Assembly (NCBI GenBank): GCA_051745065.1
Contig: JBNJDQ010000037.1
Span: 1-18,227, forward strand
Source of the DNA: Chitinivibrio sp051745065
GTDB lineage: Bacteria > Fibrobacterota > Chitinivibrionia > Chitinivibrionales > Chitinivibrionaceae
Reading direction: 5' to 3'
Length of the DNA: 18,227 nt
In this document: positions 7,251 through 14,189 of the stretch, one piece after another
How positions within the stretch are numbered: position 1 is the first letter of the stretch
How the letters are laid out: each line of letters opens with the position of its first letter
Notes under the pieces: model-generated
Seen by the model: only the letters and a program-made list of their open reading frames with translations
What the model was told of the DNA's origin: nothing
Databases searched by the model: none
Program-made: the position numbers and the translations under genes

Positions 7251-7515
7251 GGATATTGCAGAGCTCTTCGACCGTGCTGAGCGTGATGAAATAGCCAGCC
7301 TCCTGCAGGAACTCTTTACAGAAACAGAACTGAGCAAACTGACCCTGCGCTGGGAACTGATCCGTCGTCTGCGCCGCGGAGAAACACAACGCCGTATTGC
7401 GGCCGATCTGGGGATCAGCCTGTGCAAAGTAACCCGGGGCAACAAGATTCTCAAAGACAAAACCTCTGCAACAAACAAACTTCTGGAAAGGCTGTACCGC
7501 AATGAAGAGAGCTGA
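7237..7515 (+). CDS. trpR: TrpR-family transcriptional regulator
   Basis: A 92-residue all-helical DNA-binding protein of the Trp repressor family, which in enterobacteria binds tryptophan and represses trp and aro genes as a dimer. The family core is clear: LFTETELSKL, then LRRGETQRRIAADLGIS, and the recognition-helix segment KVTRGNKILK (about 64-73). The RG of LRRGE and the TRG triplet align with the E. coli region carrying Arg54 and Arg84, which contact tryptophan. The E. coli Thr44 position appears to be Leu, so ligand preference may differ. The gene overlaps its upstream and downstream neighbours by 14 bases each. No trp biosynthesis gene or obvious operator is visible in the window, so its target is elsewhere or unusual. 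Confidence 0.82.
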   Translation: MTDLKDIAELFDRAERDEIASLLQELFTETELSKLTLRWELIRRLRRGETQRRIAADLGISLCKVTRGNKILKDKTSATNKLLERLYRNEES

Positions 7516-8101
7516 AATCCTTGTGTTCTCCTCCCCTTCGGGAGCAGGCAAAACCACAATAATCAACAAAATACGGCACCGCTACCCCAATCTTGCCTAC
7601 TCAATATCCGCCACAACCCGCGCTCCCCGGCCGGGAGAAGAGGACGGAAGGGACTATTTTTTTTATTCCCGGAAAGAGTTTGAAGCGGGCATTGCCGAAA
7701 ATCAGTTTATTGAGTGGGCGCAGGTTCACGACAATTATTACGGAACCCCGCGCTTTCAGATTGATGAGAGTATCTCCCGGGGAATCCCCATTCTTCTCGA
7801 TATTGATGTACAGGGAAAATTCCAGCTTGACCGGCTGTATCCGGAGAACACCAGCATTTTTATTGAACCGCCGAATTTCACAGAGCTTGAACGCCGTCTG
7901 CGCCAACGCAGCACAGAAGATGAGGAGTCTCTGAAAGTCCGTCTGGAAAATGCCCGCCTGGAAACTGAAACCGCCCGGCACCGGGGACGCTACACGTACT
8001 ACATTGTCAACGATGTCCTTGATGAAGCTGTGGAAAAGGTACTAAACATCCTTGATATGAAAGGAGTTCTTGCTCATGGGCGCCCTGAAACGGATCGGTA
8101 A
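7502..8101 (+). CDS. gmk: Guanylate kinase
   Basis: Cytoplasmic enzyme that phosphorylates GMP to GDP with ATP, an essential step in guanine nucleotide supply and in clearing cyclic-di-GMP breakdown products. The 199-residue length is standard. The P-loop SSPSGAGKTT (10-19) is intact. The GMP-binding segment SATTRAPRPGEEDGRDYFF follows at about 36-54, and the DIDVQG strand-turn at about 100 is typical of the family. The lid region is Arg-rich (LERRLRQRS). The start ATG overlaps the end of the TrpR-family gene by 14 bases. The 3' end overlaps the kinase gene by 26 bases, so the gene belongs to the same transcript. The close RpoZ neighbour seen in many genomes is absent. Confidence 0.96.
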   Translation: MKRAEILVFSSPSGAGKTTIINKIRHRYPNLAYSISATTRAPRPGEEDGRDYFFYSRKEFEAGIAENQFIEWAQVHDNYYGTPRFQIDESISRGIPILLDIDVQGKFQLDRLYPENTSIFIEPPNFTELERRLRQRSTEDEESLKVRLENARLETETARHRGRYTYYIVNDVLDEAVEKVLNILDMKGVLAHGRPETDR

Positions 8102-9119
8102 TTTCCGCATTATACGCCACCTGGGTAAAGGAGGTATGGGAGATGTTTACTGTGCTGTGCAGGAGCCGCTCGGCAGAAAAGTTGCGCTCAAACTGCTCAT
8201 GAATACGGGCAACACCCCCGAAACAGCACAGGCCCGTTTTGAAACTGAAGCACGGGCCATTTCCCGTCTGGAACATAACAACATTGTTTCCCTCTACGAT
8301 TACGGGGTGGAACAGGGGCTTTCCTATTTTTCCATGCAGTATATTGAAGGTGACAACCTGGCCGCTCTTATTCCGCGCAAAGGCCTTTCCGTACGCACAG
8401 TGCTGGACTATTCCCGCCAGATCTGCCGGGGCCTGCTCTACGCCCATCGCAAAGGAATTATTCACCGTGATGTCAAACCCCAGAATATTCTGATCGACAA
8501 AAACAACACCTGCAATATTACCGATTTCGGCATCGCCCGTCTTTTTCGCGGAAAACGGGTCACCCAGGCCGGCATGGCTGTGGGAACACCGGAGTACATG
8601 TCACCGGAGCAGGCCGCCGGGGACTCCCTGGATTATCGAACGGATATATATTCCCTGGGCATATTGATGTATGAAATGCTTACAGGAGATGTTCCCTTCT
8701 CCGGGGAACAGGCAGTCTCCATCGCCTATAAACATGTCCATGCAACACCACGTCCTCCTTCGGCACACCGCCCGGGCATCCCCAAACGCCTGGAACTGAT
8801 TGTCATAAAAGCCCTCAAAAAAGACCCGGCCGAACGATATGCCTCCGTGGAGGAAGTTCTCAACGACCTGGACACAGTTACCGCCGATGCCGGAGACTCT
8901 CTTTATACGGAAGATGAAGAAGCCAAAAAAGAACGTGAACGGAGAATCACCGACCGGCGTCTGGGCGACCGGCGTTCGGGACAGCGCGGAAGCAGCACTG
9001 CCCTTGCAATACCCTTTGAACCCCACCGCCCATCCTTCTGGCTTCTGACAATCCGCCAACAGTGGCTTTCCCTTCTGTTGTTATTCATTCTTGCGGTACT
9101 GCTTTTTATTCGTACATGA
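8076..9119 (+). CDS. Hanks-type Ser/Thr protein kinase with C-terminal membrane anchor
   Basis: A 347-residue eukaryotic-like kinase. The glycine-rich loop is GKGGMGDVY (about 17-25) and the ATP-anchoring Lys39 lies in VALKLL. The catalytic loop is HRDVKPQN (130-137), the DFG motif is at 150-152, and GTPEYMSPEQ marks the P+1/APE region. HRD makes it an RD kinase, usually activated by autophosphorylation of the activation loop. After the kinase core comes a charged linker rich in Arg and Asp (about 280-300), then one membrane helix near 327-345. Only about two residues follow it, so unlike PknB-type kinases it has no PASTA or other outside sensor. ATG 8076 is preferred over TTG 8070 because AAAGGAG is correctly spaced only for the ATG. 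It overlaps gmk and yraN and precedes the elongation operon. Confidence 0.93.
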   Translation: MGALKRIGNFRIIRHLGKGGMGDVYCAVQEPLGRKVALKLLMNTGNTPETAQARFETEARAISRLEHNNIVSLYDYGVEQGLSYFSMQYIEGDNLAALIPRKGLSVRTVLDYSRQICRGLLYAHRKGIIHRDVKPQNILIDKNNTCNITDFGIARLFRGKRVTQAGMAVGTPEYMSPEQAAGDSLDYRTDIYSLGILMYEMLTGDVPFSGEQAVSIAYKHVHATPRPPSAHRPGIPKRLELIVIKALKKDPAERYASVEEVLNDLDTVTADAGDSLYTEDEEAKKERERRITDRRLGDRRSGQRGSSTALAIPFEPHRPSFWLLTIRQQWLSLLLLFILAVLLFIRT

Positions 9120-9466
9120 ACAGCCGGGCCGTCGGAACCAGCGGAGAAAACCGTGCAGTACAATATCTGCTGCGCAGGGGCTACGCCCTTCTTGCACGCA
9201 ACTGGGCCTACCGCACCGGAGAAATCGATCTCATCTGCCGGGCACCGTCAGGCCAGCTTGTTTTTGTGGAGGTCAAACACCACCGCAGTCCGGAACTCTA
9301 CGGCGGCAGCGAAAACCGCGTTTCTCCAAAGAAACTCTCCCGGATTGCTGCAACGGCGCGCCTGTATATTCGGGACAGGGGCCTTGAACATTTCAGCTGC
9401 CGCATCGATGTCATTGCCATCAACGGAGAATCCCTTTCTCATTTTGAGAATTGTCTGCCCCCCTAA
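9116..9466 (+). CDS. yraN: YraN/UPF0102 family endonuclease-like protein
   Basis: A 116-residue protein of the UPF0102 family, which has a restriction-endonuclease-like fold. Its exact function is not settled. The N-terminal GTSGENRAVQYLLRRGY helix and the catalytic-type cluster GEIDLIC ... LVFVEVKHH (Asp, then Glu-x-Lys) are all present. The ATG at 9116 is chosen because it overlaps the kinase stop as ATGA and the family normally starts about eight residues before the conserved GE..A motif. An open frame continues 18 codons upstream but lies inside the kinase gene. It is the last gene of the plus-strand operon, and about 180 bases separate it from mreB. Confidence 0.9.
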   Translation: MNSRAVGTSGENRAVQYLLRRGYALLARNWAYRTGEIDLICRAPSGQLVFVEVKHHRSPELYGGSENRVSPKKLSRIAATARLYIRDRGLEHFSCRIDVIAINGESLSHFENCLPP

Positions 9467-9521
9467 AGGAGCGCCTCTCTCACTGAGGTTGCGCGGAAAG
9501 GGCATTTACTGTCAAAATAAA

Positions 9522-9538
9522 CATCATTTAAACTGATG
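9522..9538. promoter_or_regulatory. Imperfect 17-bp palindrome upstream of the mreB promoter
   Basis: CATCATTTAAACTGATG is symmetric about its central A, with one mismatched pair in eight. It ends 45 bases before the -35 box of the predicted mreB promoter. Size and symmetry suit a dimeric regulator, but I do not recognise the site, and a chance palindrome in A/T-rich DNA is possible. Confidence 0.35.
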
Positions 9539-9583
9539 AAACAGGTATTTACGCATTTTCATGTTTCTCTGTGGTAAAAGAAG

Positions 9584-9612
9584 TTGATAAAAAGTATTTT
9601 CTTTTTTAATAT
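9584..9612 (+). promoter_or_regulatory. Sigma-70-type promoter of the mreBCD-mrdA-rodA operon
   Basis: A -35 box TTGATA (9584-9589) is followed after exactly 17 bases by a -10 box TAATAT (9607-9612). Each box matches five of six consensus positions with optimal spacing. Transcription would begin near 9619, giving a leader of about 30 bases before the mreB ATG at 9650. It is the best promoter match I found in the window. Confidence 0.7.
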
Positions 9613-9639
9613 ATTTACTCTGTAAACAGATAATATAAT

Positions 9640-9643
9640 GGAG
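9640..9643 (+). promoter_or_regulatory. mreB: Shine-Dalgarno GGAG that fixes the mreB start
   Basis: GGAG lies six bases before the ATG at 9650. The alternative in-frame ATG at 9638 overlaps this element and has no ribosome site upstream of it, so 9650 is the likely start. Confidence 0.65.
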
Positions 9644-9649
9644 TTTAAA

Positions 9650-10687
9650 ATGGGGTTTTTTCCGTTTTCCTTAACCGGTACCGCACTTGGAATAGATCTG
9701 GGCACAGCAAATACACTTATATATGCACGGGGCCGCGGCCTGCTGATCGATGAACCATCGGTCATTGCTGTGGACAGTCTCAACGACGAGCCCCTTGCCA
9801 TCGGGAAGGAAGCCAAGAAGATGTTCGGCCGTACGCCGGGCAAAATTAAAGCAATTAAACCGATGAAAGACGGAGTGATTGCCGACGTTGACCTTGTGGA
9901 GGAAATGCTGACGCGCTTTATTCGAAAGGTTCAGACAAACCGCCTCTTCAAGCCCCGCGCCGTAATCGGCGTTCCCTCGGGCATCACGCAGGCAGAGATG
10001 CGTTCTGTAATCGATGCTGCTGAACAGGCCGGTATCCTTGAAGCCGATTTGATTGCCGAACCCATGGCTGCGGCCATCGGTATGGAAATTCCTGTTCTTG
10101 AGTCATCGGGGAACATGATTATAGATATCGGCGGAGGAACCTCGGAAATTGCCGTAATTTCCATGGGTGGAATGGTCTGCGATATGTCCGAGAAGGTCGG
10201 CGGCAACGAGTTTGACACGGCCATTGTGGACTATCTGAAGAAGACCTATAACCTGCTGATCGGTGAAAATACGGCAGAAGAAGTCAAGATTACCATCGGT
10301 TCAGCCTATCCGTTACCACAGGAACTGGAAATGGAAGTCCGCGGGCGTGACCTTGTTGCAGGTATTCCCAAAACCATGCGGATCACCTCTGAAGAGATTC
10401 GCGAAGCCCTGAAAGACCCCGTCGCAAAGATTGAACGGGCCGTTCTCAGTGCTCTGGAACGAACTCCGGCGGAACTTTCTGCTGATATTCTAGATAAAGG
10501 TATAGTTCTGACCGGCGGGTCATCACAGCTTCGCGGCCTGGATGAAAGAATCCGCCAGGAAACAAATCTTCCCGTCTGCGGAACAGATGATCCCATGACC
10601 TGTGTCGCCCGGGGAGCCCTGAAAGTTGTGGAAAACAAAGCACTTTATAAGGATGTACTTCTCAACAGCAGCAGAAACAGGCGATAA
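9650..10687 (+). CDS. mreB: Rod-shape actin homologue MreB
   Basis: ATP-dependent, membrane-associated actin-like filament protein that orients sidewall peptidoglycan synthesis. The 345-residue length is typical. Phosphate-1 loop GIDLGTANT (14-22), the phosphate-2 loop IDIGGGTSE (158-166) and the adenosine-motif strand IVLTGGSSQLRG near 310-320 are intact. The AEPMAAAIG segment is also characteristic. The N-terminus MGFFPFSL is short and hydrophobic, in keeping with membrane contact. The ATG at 9650 is used because GGAG lies six bases upstream; the ATG at 9638 has no ribosome site. First gene of the Rod operon, with its own promoter. Confidence 0.97.
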   Translation: MGFFPFSLTGTALGIDLGTANTLIYARGRGLLIDEPSVIAVDSLNDEPLAIGKEAKKMFGRTPGKIKAIKPMKDGVIADVDLVEEMLTRFIRKVQTNRLFKPRAVIGVPSGITQAEMRSVIDAAEQAGILEADLIAEPMAAAIGMEIPVLESSGNMIIDIGGGTSEIAVISMGGMVCDMSEKVGGNEFDTAIVDYLKKTYNLLIGENTAEEVKITIGSAYPLPQELEMEVRGRDLVAGIPKTMRITSEEIREALKDPVAKIERAVLSALERTPAELSADILDKGIVLTGGSSQLRGLDERIRQETNLPVCGTDDPMTCVARGALKVVENKALYKDVLLNSSRNRR

Positions 10688-10693
10688 CCCCCG

Positions 10694-11542
10694 ATGCACT
10701 GGCTCATATCCTTTATTGTTGAACACAAGAGCGGCTCCTCTCTTTTTGTGACCGTTCTTGTATCTCTTCTGCTGATAAACGCCGGAAAGACAGAGCAGGA
10801 GCAAATCAGCAAAACAATTACGTCGCTCCTTTTCCCGGCAGAAGTGCTCATCAATAACACTCAGAAAATTCGCAATGTTTTCACCGAAAACCGCCGTCTT
10901 CATGAGCAGATAACGGCTCTCCAGCTTGAAAACGCCCATCTGAAGCAGACCCTCACCATTGACAGCGTGGAAAAATCCCTGCGCAAGAGCAGAGGCCGTG
11001 AATATCAAACGGTCATGGCAGAAGTGGTTGCCTACGAACCGGTTTCCATCCAGAAAACGATCATTATAAATGCCGGCCAAAACCAAGGGGTTGCGGAAAA
11101 CATGCCCGTAATCGGTCCGGAAGGAATCGTGGGGAAAGTATCCATGGTGCTGCCAAACAGTGCCAGAGTCCAGCTGATTCTCATGCCCGATGAAAAAATC
11201 AGTATCAGCCACCCCGGATCGGATGCCGTTGGCATTCTTCGCTCCACGGATGGACGCAGCCTGAAAGTCAATATCAGTGCCCATCGTACGGTGCAGCGCG
11301 GTGACACAATCCTCACTTCGGGACTCGGCGGAGTATACCCACCGAATCTTCCGGTCGGTGCGGTTGAAAAAATCGAAACCGGAATAAACCCTCTGTATAA
11401 CGCCATGACCATAACTCCCTTTGAAAACCTGAACAAACTGCGTCTGGTCAGCGTAATTACCACAGAAGAACGCTGGTCCCCCTACGGCACATCCGCCGAA
11501 TCGGTAACAGACAGCTCAGGAGGAAAGGATACCGTTCAGTGA
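10694..11542 (+). CDS. mreC: Rod-shape determining protein MreC
   Basis: Bitopic inner-membrane scaffold of the elongasome. Its periplasmic domain binds and activates PBP2. The 282-residue protein has a short cytoplasmic N-terminus, one membrane helix (about 16-30), a coiled coil with heptad-like Leu and Asn/Glu (about 57-90), then the MreC beta-domain, seen in GQNQGVAENMPVIGPEGIVGKV (split here as GQNQGVAENM, then GPEGIVGKV) and in the later segment TSGLGGVYPPNLPVG. The tail after about residue 260 is polar and probably disordered. It starts six bases after the mreB stop with only a weak ribosome site, so it may depend on translation of mreB. It overlaps mreD by 4 bases (GTGA). Confidence 0.95.
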   Translation: MHWLISFIVEHKSGSSLFVTVLVSLLLINAGKTEQEQISKTITSLLFPAEVLINNTQKIRNVFTENRRLHEQITALQLENAHLKQTLTIDSVEKSLRKSRGREYQTVMAEVVAYEPVSIQKTIIINAGQNQGVAENMPVIGPEGIVGKVSMVLPNSARVQLILMPDEKISISHPGSDAVGILRSTDGRSLKVNISAHRTVQRGDTILTSGLGGVYPPNLPVGAVEKIETGINPLYNAMTITPFENLNKLRLVSVITTEERWSPYGTSAESVTDSSGGKDTVQ

Positions 11543-12012
11543 TTATTCTGAAATGGATATTATATTTTACCCTTGCCATTGTACTGCAATCGACCATTGT
11601 CTCCCAGATTTCAATACACGGCGTCTATCCCAACGCTGTACTCATACTTCTGTTTATTCTTGCCATTGAACACGGCCGCCTTGCAGGAATCTGGGCCGGT
11701 TTTTTTGTCGGGCTCATAATCGATCTCTATTCCGGCGATACCCTCGGCGTACACGCTCTTTCCAACACTGTGGTCGGGGCCTTTGTGGGCATATTCTCCC
11801 GGGATCGATTCAATACGGGCCCGGTCTTTCAGATTATTATTCTGGTTGCCGCGGCAATTATTCATAATTTCATTTACTCCTTCATGGAGACAGAAGGGCT
11901 CACAGCAGCTCAGATACTGGTCAACGCTGTTCCCGCTGCCCTTTATACGGGGATCATCTCATCTGTACTGCTTTTTACAATTCATTACCTCATACCCAAC
12001 AAGAGGCGGTGA
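11539..12012 (+). CDS. mreD: Rod-shape determining protein MreD
   Basis: Small polytopic inner-membrane protein of the elongasome, 157 residues, which joins MreC and the RodA-PBP2 pair. It is strongly hydrophobic, with about five membrane segments. The family segment around AGIWAGFFVGLIIDLYSGDTLG (residues about 50-71, containing the conserved G-x2-x-D-L-x-x-G pattern) is clear. The start is GTG, overlapping the mreC stop as GTGA. The stop shares one base with the mrdA ATG (TGATG). The family is weakly conserved, so the call rests on hydropathy, that motif and operon position. Confidence 0.93.
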   Translation: MIILKWILYFTLAIVLQSTIVSQISIHGVYPNAVLILLFILAIEHGRLAGIWAGFFVGLIIDLYSGDTLGVHALSNTVVGAFVGIFSRDRFNTGPVFQIIILVAAAIIHNFIYSFMETEGLTAAQILVNAVPAALYTGIISSVLLFTIHYLIPNKRR

Positions 12013-14189
12013 TGCAGATACGAAAAGATATGATTGACGGAATATATCTTGACCGTCTTTCAAAATCGAAAGTACTCATATCTTTTTTTGTGGTCCTCTT
12101 CACCATCATTCTTATGCGGGTTGCCTTCATTCAGATCGAGCGGGGTGAACGATACCTGAAACTCTCCCGCGAAAACCGCCTTTCCCGTGAAATGATACGT
12201 TCTGAACGCGGTTTGATCTACGACCGCTACGGCAGAATTATCGCCCGAAACCGCCCCTCCTACTCCCTGTACATTATTCCGGACAAAATACCTCCACGGC
12301 CGTCCTTAATCGACCAGCTGACACAATTGAAAACGCAGGAAGGAAAAGCGGTTTTTAAAAGGAAGCAACTGAAGAAACAGCTTGCAAAACAAAATACAGG
12401 GAAAAGCCTACCTCTGGACGGCTCAGTTCTGACAGAAAAGGATCTCTTTCGTGAACTCTGCGGTATTACAGATAAACAGGGACGGCCCCTTTTTAAGGAG
12501 GAGCCCCTGCGTACCCTCCTGGATTCAGTGGAAATACCATCAGCCTCCATTGTCGCCAGTCTGCGTTCCAACTCCCTCTCCGAAGTAAAAAAACGTCTTT
12601 TAAAAATTACCGACCGCACAGGTGAGGCACTTCTTGATACATCTTTTCTTGAAGAACGACTGAACCTTGCTCTGCAGGCGCCCTCCTCCAAGACAATGAT
12701 AGCTGAGGATATCTCCATGGAGAGTGTCAGTATTATTGAAGAACACAGCACGCAGCTTCCGGGAATCACTATTGAGATTGAATCCCGGCGGGAATACCCC
12801 TACGGAGAAGCCCTGTTTCATGTACTCGGATATATTTCAGAGATTGACAGGAAAACCCTGAAAAAGCGGGAAGATTTGGGGTATCACCGGGGAAATAAAG
12901 TTGGCCGACAGGGAATTGAAGCCGAATACGACACTCTTCTTCACGGCAAAAAAGGATGGTGTTTTGTTGAACGCAATTCCATCGGAACCAATCTGGGGAT
13001 CCTTGAAGACATGCCGTATATTGCACCAACCGCCGGAAAAAACATCTACCTTACAATTGATGCAGAACTGCAGAAACGAATCGCGGAGCAATTCAGCGAT
13101 ACACTTCGCGGAGCGGTAATTGCCATGAACCCCAAAAACGGAGAAGTCTACTGCCTGTACAGCAATCCTTCGTTTGATGCAAACAGCTTCTCTCTTTCCG
13201 AAAAGAAGGTTGGCAAAAAATGGCATGCCGCAAGCAGGGATGCCAAGCGCCCCCTTGTGAATAATGCCATAAACGGAAAGTATCCCCCGGGATCCACATT
13301 TAAGCTCATCACTGCCCTTGCGGGACTGGACCAGGGGATTGTCACACCGGATGAACACCTGGAGAAACCCTGCAACGGCGGATTGGCCTACGGTAACAAT
13401 TATTTTAGCTGCTGGAAAGAATCGGGGCACGGCTATACCAATGTATACGATGCAATCAAAAGTTCCTGCAACGTCTACTTCTATCAGCTGGGACTCAAAC
13501 TGGGCTATGACGGAATCAACGATGCCGCCCGGGCAATACAGCTGGGAAAAAGAACAGGCATTGATATTCCCAACGAAGGAGAAGGGTACCTCTCGGGAAA
13601 AAAAGAACATAACATCCGTCATGCCGGCAAGGGGCCTGGATGGCTGTGGACAAACGGCCTCGTCCTGAATCAGGCAATCGGTCAGTCGCAGGAGCTGACT
13701 CCCATGGAAATACTTTTGATTCCATCGGCCTTTAATCCACAGCAACGCCTCTATACACCGCGCCTCCTGAAGGAAGTCCGTTCGCCGCAAAACGCATTCA
13801 TTTCCCGTCCGGAGAAAGAAACTCTTGCGGATTACTCCTTCGACTCCACAGCCATGGCAGCCGTCCGCGAAGGTATGTACCGTGTGGTCAATGCCCCCGG
13901 CGGTACAGGATGGCGAACCCGCATGAAATATATCCCCGTAGGCGGAAAGAGCGGAAGCTCGGAAAATCCCCACGGGGATAAAACGCATGCTGTCTTTGTT
14001 GCCTCCGCTCCTTTGGATAATCCGGAAATTGCCGTTGTTGCGGTGTTGGCCAATGCCGGGCACGGCGGTTCTGTTGCTGCACCTTTTGTAAAAACGGTTC
14101 TGGAGTATTACTTTTCCGAAACAGAAGAAGGACGGACAACAAGAAATAAGTACCAGCAATTGAAAACACCGGAGAAAACTGCCAAATGA
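12012..14189 (+). CDS. mrdA: Penicillin-binding protein 2 (elongasome transpeptidase)
   Basis: Class B PBP that cross-links peptidoglycan in sidewall growth as partner of RodA. One N-terminal membrane helix (about 21-39) leads into the dimerisation/pedestal region (RGLIYDRYGRIIARN near 66-80, YPYGEALFHVLGY near 262-274). The transpeptidase domain has STFK (catalytic Ser428, Lys431), SCN (485-487) and KSG (646-648), the last a Ser variant of the usual KTG. At 725 residues it is longer than E. coli PBP2 (633). The extra length lies mainly at about 95-245, where three copies of a 22-residue helical motif recur every 46-47 residues. ATG 12012 is chosen because AAGAGG lies five bases upstream; a GTG one codon earlier is less likely. 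Overlaps rodA by 4 bases. Confidence 0.96.
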   Translation: MQIRKDMIDGIYLDRLSKSKVLISFFVVLFTIILMRVAFIQIERGERYLKLSRENRLSREMIRSERGLIYDRYGRIIARNRPSYSLYIIPDKIPPRPSLIDQLTQLKTQEGKAVFKRKQLKKQLAKQNTGKSLPLDGSVLTEKDLFRELCGITDKQGRPLFKEEPLRTLLDSVEIPSASIVASLRSNSLSEVKKRLLKITDRTGEALLDTSFLEERLNLALQAPSSKTMIAEDISMESVSIIEEHSTQLPGITIEIESRREYPYGEALFHVLGYISEIDRKTLKKREDLGYHRGNKVGRQGIEAEYDTLLHGKKGWCFVERNSIGTNLGILEDMPYIAPTAGKNIYLTIDAELQKRIAEQFSDTLRGAVIAMNPKNGEVYCLYSNPSFDANSFSLSEKKVGKKWHAASRDAKRPLVNNAINGKYPPGSTFKLITALAGLDQGIVTPDEHLEKPCNGGLAYGNNYFSCWKESGHGYTNVYDAIKSSCNVYFYQLGLKLGYDGINDAARAIQLGKRTGIDIPNEGEGYLSGKKEHNIRHAGKGPGWLWTNGLVLNQAIGQSQELTPMEILLIPSAFNPQQRLYTPRLLKEVRSPQNAFISRPEKETLADYSFDSTAMAAVREGMYRVVNAPGGTGWRTRMKYIPVGGKSGSSENPHGDKTHAVFVASAPLDNPEIAVVAVLANAGHGGSVAAPFVKTVLEYYFSETEEGRTTRNKYQQLKTPEKTAK
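12318..12662 (+). repeat. Three tandem protein repeats in the PBP2 pedestal region
   Basis: Three 22-codon cores at 12318-12383, 12456-12521 and 12597-12662 encode gaplessly alignable peptides. Conserved positions are Leu1, Leu/Ile4, Thr/Asp at 5-6, Gly9, Val/Leu12, Phe/Leu13, Lys/Asp14, Leu18 and Leu22. Copies two and three share ITD followed by a basic residue. The linkers of about 24 residues are less alike. The DNA is no longer similar enough to call a recent duplication, so the repeat is old or under selection at protein level. Confidence 0.6.

Larger units (their letters stand above)
9467..9649. other. Intergenic regulatory region upstream of the mre operon
   Basis: Non-coding stretch between yraN and mreB. 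Just after the yraN stop, an interrupted stem (GCGCCTC against GAGG-TTG-CGC, about 9472-9495) could form, but no U-tract follows, so I do not call it a terminator. Further on lie an imperfect 17-base palindrome (9522-9538), a 6-bp inverted repeat GAAACA/TGTTTC with a long loop, and a strong promoter match. A TCTGTAAACAGA dyad overlaps the expected 5' end of the transcript at 9619-9630. Confidence 0.6.

Noticed and set aside
6678..7559. 293-codon open frame on the minus strand
   Set aside because: Antisense to the RNA methyltransferase and TrpR-family genes. Its N-terminal part is Arg/Ser-rich low complexity typical of a shadow frame.
9470..9500. Intrinsic terminator after yraN
   Set aside because: The stem is interrupted by a three-base bulge and no T run follows on either strand.
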